This document shows, piece after piece, positions 60,136 through 64,000 of a stretch of 64,000 nt of DNA. The number at the start of each line of letters is the position of its first letter. Within the stretch, counting starts at the first letter, position 1. This DNA is from an uncultured bacterium (GTDB taxonomy: Bacteria > Cyanobacteriota > Vampirovibrionia > Gastranaerophilales > Gastranaerophilaceae): positions 25,318 through 89,317 of the forward strand of contig CASFGU010000048.1 of the NCBI GenBank assembly GCA_949294395.1, read 5' to 3'. The position numbers and the translations under genes were made by a program. The notes beneath the pieces were generated by a model. That model searched no databases. It was not told the origin of the DNA and saw only the letters and a list, made by a program, of their open reading frames with translations.

Positions 60136-62658
60136 ATGGAAAATATATTGGAAAATCTTAATAAAGAACAGAAAGAAGCAGTGCAGACAACCGCAGGCCC
60201 GCTGTTAATACTTGCCGGAGCAGGCAGCGGAAAGACAAAAGTTCTCACCTCGCGTATTGCATATTTGATACAAAAAGGTGTCAGACCGCAGAATATTCTG
60301 GCCGTAACATTTACCAACAAAGCCGCAAAAGAGATGAAGGCGCGTCTAGGAAGTATGATTGGCGAAAATACCGTTAAATACATGTGGGTCGGAACTTTCC
60401 ACGGAATCTGCGGGAGAATTTTACGTGAAAACGTTGACAGATACACATTTCCTTCCGGTAAAAAACTTGATAAGAATTTTACAATATACGATGATAACGA
60501 TACAAACGCTGTTTTAAAACAGGCTATTAAAAAGTTAAATATCGATGACAAAATTTATCAGCCGAAACTTGTTAAATCCGTAATCTCCAACGCAAAAAAT
60601 AAAATGCAGGACGCGTATACCTTTGCGACTTTTGCAAGAGATTTTAAATCCCAAAAGATTGCGCAGATTTATGAAGAATACGAAAACACGCTCAACAACA
60701 ATAACGCAATCGATTTTGACGACATGCTTATGCTGACGGTGAAACTTCTTGACCATAATACAGAAATCAGAACCCACTATTATGAATGCTTCCAGCATAT
60801 TCTTGTGGATGAATATCAGGACACAAACCTTGCGCAGTATAATCTTGTAAACATGCTCTATACAAATAAACTTGCAGAAGTTCCGCCTGAGCGTTCTCTG
60901 TGCGTTGTGGGCGATGTCGACCAGTCAATATACAGCTGGCGCGGTGCGGATTATACGATTATTATGAACTTTCAGAAGGATTTCAAAAACACAAAATTAA
61001 TCAAACTTGAACAAAACTACCGCTCGACCGCAAATATTTTGAATGTTGCAAACGCTATTATCGAAAACAACACCGAGCGTGTGGATAAGGTTCTTTATTC
61101 CAATAAGGGGGAAGGAGAACTTATAGATTACTTTGAAGCGCAGGATGAAGCTGATGAAGCAAACTTTATCGTAAGCCGTATAAAGCAGGACAGCGGCGGA
61201 AATTACAACCAGTACGCCATTCTTTATCGTACAAATTCCCAATCCCGTTCAATAGAAGAAGCCTGCATGGCTGCCGGTGTTCCTTATAGAATTTACGGAG
61301 GACTGAAATTCTACGACCGTAAAGAAATTAAAGACATCATCGCTTATTTGAAATTAATCTATAATACGGATGATTCGCAGAGTTTCCGCCGTATAGTGAA
61401 TGTTCCGAAACGTGCAATAGGTGATACAACGGTGAAACGCCTGCAGGATTTTGCGGACAGAGAAGACATTTCCCTCTTTGCGGCTGCACAGAGGATTCAG
61501 GAAGATACCGAAATACCGCCGCGGACACGCTCAAAAATTCTGGATTTTGTTAACCTGATTACGAAATTCAGGGAAGCGATTCCGAATTACAATCTGCGTG
61601 AATTTGTAACCCTTGTAATTGAAAAATCCGGCTACCTTGCCGAACTCCAGCTTCAAAATACCCCTGAAGCCGAAGCAGATATTGAAAACCTTCAGGAACT
61701 CGTAAACGTAGCGGAAGAATTCGTACCGGAAGAGGAAGATAACGTCCTCGGGGAGTTCCTCGCGCAGGTTGCGCTTGTATCCGATATTGACAATATGGAT
61801 ACAATAGCAAATAACGTTACCCTGATGACGCTTCATGCCGCAAAAGGTTTAGAGTTTCCGGTCGTATTTATGGCAGGGCTGGACGAAGGAATCTTTCCGC
61901 ACCTGAGATCTTTGAATGTTCCTTCCGAAATGGAGGAAGAACGCCGCCTTATGTATGTTGGCGTAACCCGTGCGGAAGAAAAATTATACCTCACTTCCGC
62001 AAAACGCCGTCAGATGTGGGGTGAATTCAAATACTATAACTCGTCAAGGTTTATAGGGGAAATCCCGCGCCAGTTGCTGAATATGATTTCATTTGAAGGA
62101 AGTACCTCCGACAATTCTACCTTCCGCAACGCTGTTTCTAAAGCAAAAACAGGAAAATCGGATTACTCATATTCTGCGGCTCAGGCTGACAGTTATGGCT
62201 ATATAAAGCCGTCGTCAGGATTTGGCAAAGGTTTTGTGGCGCCGACAAAAGGGCTTGCCAGCGGTACTGCGCCGAAAAAATCTTCTTACGGCTACGAACA
62301 GCCGAAACGCACTCCGCAGAGGACAATTCTTGTGAAATCTCAGGCAAATAAACAGCGTGATGAAGAAAAGGTTAAAGAGTTCTTTAAAGATAACGCCATA
62401 AAGCGTATGCTGGAAGAAAAGCGCGAGAAAGAACGCCGTCAGATGGAGGAGGCTGCGGAACGTGAAAAAGCTTTCGACGTCCAATCGCCTGTGGAATACG
62501 TTTTTAATGTAGGGGAGCGCGTTTTTCACGACAAACTCGGCATAGGACATATTACGGATGTCATAAAAGTCGGCGACAGCATGATGTATACGATTGACTT
62601 CGGGAAACAGGGCAAAAAGGCCATGGACGCCGCTTATGCTAAATTGAAAAAGTTCTAA
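60136..62658 (+). CDS. pcrA: UvrD/PcrA-type superfamily 1 DNA helicase
   Basis: An 840-residue 3-prime to 5-prime helicase. Walker A LAGAGSGKTKVLTSRIAYL near residues 26-44, motif II VDEYQDTN, motif III VGDVDQSIYSWRGAD, motif IV QNYRST, motif V TLHAAKGLEFPVVF and motif VI VTRAEEKLYLT are all intact. The C-terminal extension (about 690-840) has a charged coiled coil and then a Tudor-like domain, VGERVFHDKLGIGHITDVIK, the part that in PcrA binds RNA polymerase. It serves DNA repair and removal of replication blocks. It is monocistronic, with uvrC 2 kb away. Confidence 0.95.
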   Translation: MENILENLNKEQKEAVQTTAGPLLILAGAGSGKTKVLTSRIAYLIQKGVRPQNILAVTFTNKAAKEMKARLGSMIGENTVKYMWVGTFHGICGRILRENVDRYTFPSGKKLDKNFTIYDDNDTNAVLKQAIKKLNIDDKIYQPKLVKSVISNAKNKMQDAYTFATFARDFKSQKIAQIYEEYENTLNNNNAIDFDDMLMLTVKLLDHNTEIRTHYYECFQHILVDEYQDTNLAQYNLVNMLYTNKLAEVPPERSLCVVGDVDQSIYSWRGADYTIIMNFQKDFKNTKLIKLEQNYRSTANILNVANAIIENNTERVDKVLYSNKGEGELIDYFEAQDEADEANFIVSRIKQDSGGNYNQYAILYRTNSQSRSIEEACMAAGVPYRIYGGLKFYDRKEIKDIIAYLKLIYNTDDSQSFRRIVNVPKRAIGDTTVKRLQDFADREDISLFAAAQRIQEDTEIPPRTRSKILDFVNLITKFREAIPNYNLREFVTLVIEKSGYLAELQLQNTPEAEADIENLQELVNVAEEFVPEEEDNVLGEFLAQVALVSDIDNMDTIANNVTLMTLHAAKGLEFPVVFMAGLDEGIFPHLRSLNVPSEMEEERRLMYVGVTRAEEKLYLTSAKRRQMWGEFKYYNSSRFIGEIPRQLLNMISFEGSTSDNSTFRNAVSKAKTGKSDYSYSAAQADSYGYIKPSSGFGKGFVAPTKGLASGTAPKKSSYGYEQPKRTPQRTILVKSQANKQRDEEKVKEFFKDNAIKRMLEEKREKERRQMEEAAEREKAFDVQSPVEYVFNVGERVFHDKLGIGHITDVIKVGDSMMYTIDFGKQGKKAMDAAYAKLKKF

Positions 62659-62664
62659 AATTGT

Positions 62665-63366
62665 TTAAAGCCAAGGATAATCATCCTTAATTTCCCATCC
62701 GTCATATTGTATTAGCGTGACACATGTTCCTTTATGGTGTGCATCTGAATAATGATTTTTGCACGATTCCAGAAGTTCGTCGCGTGTTTTTAAACCTGTA
62801 GTTACATAATTCCCGGGATAAAGTTTTGCGGACTTACCGTTTTTAAAATACAGAAAGAATACAAATATATCCTGATTAAATTTATTAGGTTTCTTGAGAC
62901 AGTTGTAATCATATGTAAAATGTAAATTTCCGCTTGTTCCCTCGGCAATACCGCCTGTTGTCATTGTAAAACAACTGCCGTCGCTGAATATATATACCGG
63001 AAGAGACCCTGTGTCATTACCTTCATTCAGGCTTTTTCTTATCTTTGAACAAAAGCTGGAATATCCTGTGCTATTACATTCCTTTAGACCGCTTAAATAA
63101 GGAAACAAATACGTCTTTACAAAATCATTCGTCTGTTCAAAGTCAGACTGCTGCGTCGGAAAATTCCAGTATTTTACCTGCCCGTGGTCAACGGTTGCTT
63201 TATTTATGGCATTCTGCATAGTTGAATAAAATTTCATCAACCTCACAGGAATTTCTTTTTTCTTATAATCTGCAATAACGGAAGGGAGCGTCATTGTAGC
63301 AACTATCCCGATAATTCCCAAAGTTATTAAGACTTCTGCCAGAGTAAAGCCATTTTTTATTTTTAT
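62665..63366 (-). CDS. Type IV/II prepilin-like protein with AUA start (module 4 target)
   Basis: The frame upstream of the first possible TTG (63321) continues through the prepilin leader: IKIKNGFTLAEVLITLGIIG, with the peptidase site Gly/Phe. A stop lies three codons before the leader, and no ATG, GTG or TTG lies between that stop and the leader. The only reasonable start is ATA at 63366 (or 63360), with AAGGA 8 nt upstream. The mature pseudopilin is about 225 residues, with a Cys-containing C-terminal domain ending YDGWEIKDDYPWL. The family match is certain. An AUA start, an ATG-to-ATA mutation or a sequencing error are the options. Confidence 0.75.
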   Translation of the reverse strand: MKIKNGFTLAEVLITLGIIGIVATMTLPSVIADYKKKEIPVRLMKFYSTMQNAINKATVDHGQVKYWNFPTQQSDFEQTNDFVKTYLFPYLSGLKECNSTGYSSFCSKIRKSLNEGNDTGSLPVYIFSDGSCFTMTTGGIAEGTSGNLHFTYDYNCLKKPNKFNQDIFVFFLYFKNGKSAKLYPGNYVTTGLKTRDELLESCKNHYSDAHHKGTCVTLIQYDGWEIKDDYPWL

Positions 63367-63382
63367 ATACTATATCCTTAGT

Positions 63383-63404
63383 TATCTAATTATATAATTA
63401 GATA
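63383..63404. promoter_or_regulatory. Operator candidate, module 4 (22-bp palindrome)
   Basis: Perfect 22-bp palindrome whose arm is TATCTAATTAT. It overlaps the end of the prepilin -10 box (63407-63402) and the expected transcription start. Confidence 0.6.
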
Positions 63405-63430
63405 TTACAATCATAGAGTTAGATTGTCAA
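63402..63430 (-). promoter_or_regulatory. Promoter of the module 4 prepilin
   Basis: On the minus strand, TTGACA (63430-63425), a 17-nt spacer and TAATAT (63407-63402). Confidence 0.75.
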
Positions 63431-63443
63431 GGTTCAATCAATA

Positions 63444-63449
63444 TATAGT
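63444..63449 (+). promoter_or_regulatory. -10 box of the module 4 regulator, leaderless
   Basis: TATAGT, 6 nt before ATG 63456; the -35 is unclear. Confidence 0.4.
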
Positions 63450-63455
63450 AAATGA

Positions 63456-63689
63456 ATGAAGAATGAATATATTTTGCAAAAAGAAAATATTCGCAACCTT
63501 ATAAAGCTTCTTGTCACTGCGGAAGGGCGCACTCTTACACGACTGAAGGTTGATATTAACCACAAATATAACAAAACCGATTCGCTTGAAAATTTAACAA
63601 ATAAATTAAGAAACAAAACAATAAAAGTAACTGAACTTTTAGAAATCTTCGATATTCTTGATTATGAAATTGTAGTCAGAAAAAAATAA
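63456..63689 (+). CDS. Small HTH regulator (module 4)
   Basis: A 77-residue protein, MKNEYILQKENIRNLIKLLV at the start, then TAEGRTLTRLKVDINHKYNK and LENLTNKLRNKTIKVTELLE, ending IFDILDYEIVVRKK. The layout is a small helix-turn-helix of the kind with a TLTRL helix, an NLTNKLRNKTIK recognition region and a closing DYE-I strand; it resembles the module 1 regulator. There is no SD. It is divergent from the prepilin whose promoter holds the 22-bp palindrome. Confidence 0.75.
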   Translation: MKNEYILQKENIRNLIKLLVTAEGRTLTRLKVDINHKYNKTDSLENLTNKLRNKTIKVTELLEIFDILDYEIVVRKK

Positions 63690-64000
63690 ATATTACCATT
63701 TAAGGCAGAGAGAAAAATTTTTATTACATAGTTGAAAAGACGCGGAAGATTTGATATAATAAAAAAGACAGCGGAAAAGCCAAAGAGATGCTGAACTAAA
63801 TTCAGGTCAGGCTCAGAACTTGATTCAGCATCACAAAAATAAAGAGTACACGAAGAGGAATATCTATAAATGTTTTCTCGAACACGCTCCCGCGCTGCTT
63901 CCGCTATCGCCTCAAAAAGTTTTTTATTTAATTTGAAAGTCATAAAAAAAGTATATGTCATCCCTGAACTTGTTTCAGGATCTCAAGAAGAAAAAAAGAA
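63690..64000. other. Window end, repeats only
   Basis: It contains CTGAA-type palindromes (63793-63827, 63962-63981) and a diverged MITE family 2 core (63876-63916). A minus-strand open frame here runs through the repeats and is not a credible gene. Confidence 0.6.
63876..63916 (+). repeat. MITE-like element family 2, diverged copy 4
   Basis: Core TCTCGAACACGCTCCCGCGC then TGCTTCCGCTATCGCCTC. The inverted arms are no longer recognisable. Confidence 0.55.

Noticed and set aside
63662..63961. 99-residue minus-strand open frame at the window end
   Set aside because: It runs through MITE-like and CTGAA-type repeats, has no SD and no family pattern, and overlaps the end of the HTH gene.

Overview
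The window looks like a chromosome segment of a non-photosynthetic cyanobacterium of the Melainabacteria/Vampirovibrionia group, probably order Gastranaerophilales (gut-type). The DNA is AT-rich. Two prepilins carry the GFTLAEVLITLGIIG leader typical of that group. A small Rossmann protein (59442-60038) closely resembles a protein I know otherwise from cyanobacteria. lpxA, a GT9 heptosyltransferase-like gene, ompH and flagellar export genes show a Gram-negative envelope. Reverse rubrerythrin and corrinoid iron-sulfur protein subunits point to anaerobic life. No rRNA, tRNA, CRISPR array, intact insertion sequence or prophage was seen.

Layout. 1-10 kb: the end of a TPR gene; a cluster of two secreted paralogues and a LipM-type octanoyltransferase; an acidic protein with an annexin-like segment; then a mostly overlapping plus-strand run of ROK sugar kinase, GT9 glycosyltransferase, GGDEF/HD-GYP protein, thiL and ispD. 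10-19 kb (minus): four lineage-type genes, namely a membrane protein built of repeated modules, a zinc-ribbon ATPase with helical repeats, a sigma-like factor and a large disordered TonB-like protein. 20-25 kb (minus): hemW and a flagellar export cluster (fliR, fliQ, fliP, fliO-like, and a dual-SpoA FliM/FliN-like protein). 25-36 kb: a small regulator module, two CFeSP subunits with ftsH, lpxA, an M29 aminopeptidase, a prepilin with a divergent regulator, mutL, a PiT-like permease and an orphan DNA methylase. 37-50 kb: rubrerythrin, a TPR protein, a U32 protein, glyoxalase, a FliK-like protein, a GNAT protein, ribBA-ribE, a GT4 enzyme, an AGCS symporter and an ACT protein. 50-64 kb: a second small regulator module, a two-component pair, a Yfr1-like small RNA candidate, a MotA/MotB-like pair with UPF0210, uvrC, ompH, the cyanobacterial SLOG protein, a PcrA helicase, and a second prepilin/regulator pair.

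Structure beyond genes. (1) A roughly 175-nt element occurs twice in full and once in part. Its core is conserved and covaries, while its outer inverted repeat is near-perfect within each copy but unrelated between copies. (2) A candidate small RNA has two hairpins around an unpaired CCUCCUCCCC. (3) Four divergent modules pair a tiny HTH gene with a target gene whose promoter is overlapped by a palindrome; two of the targets are prepilins. (4) Several genes carry a -10 box 6 to 8 nt before the start codon and so look leaderless. (5) Between 36 and 64 kb, intergenic spaces are full of REP-like palindromes and MITE-like hairpins that are rare in the first 36 kb.
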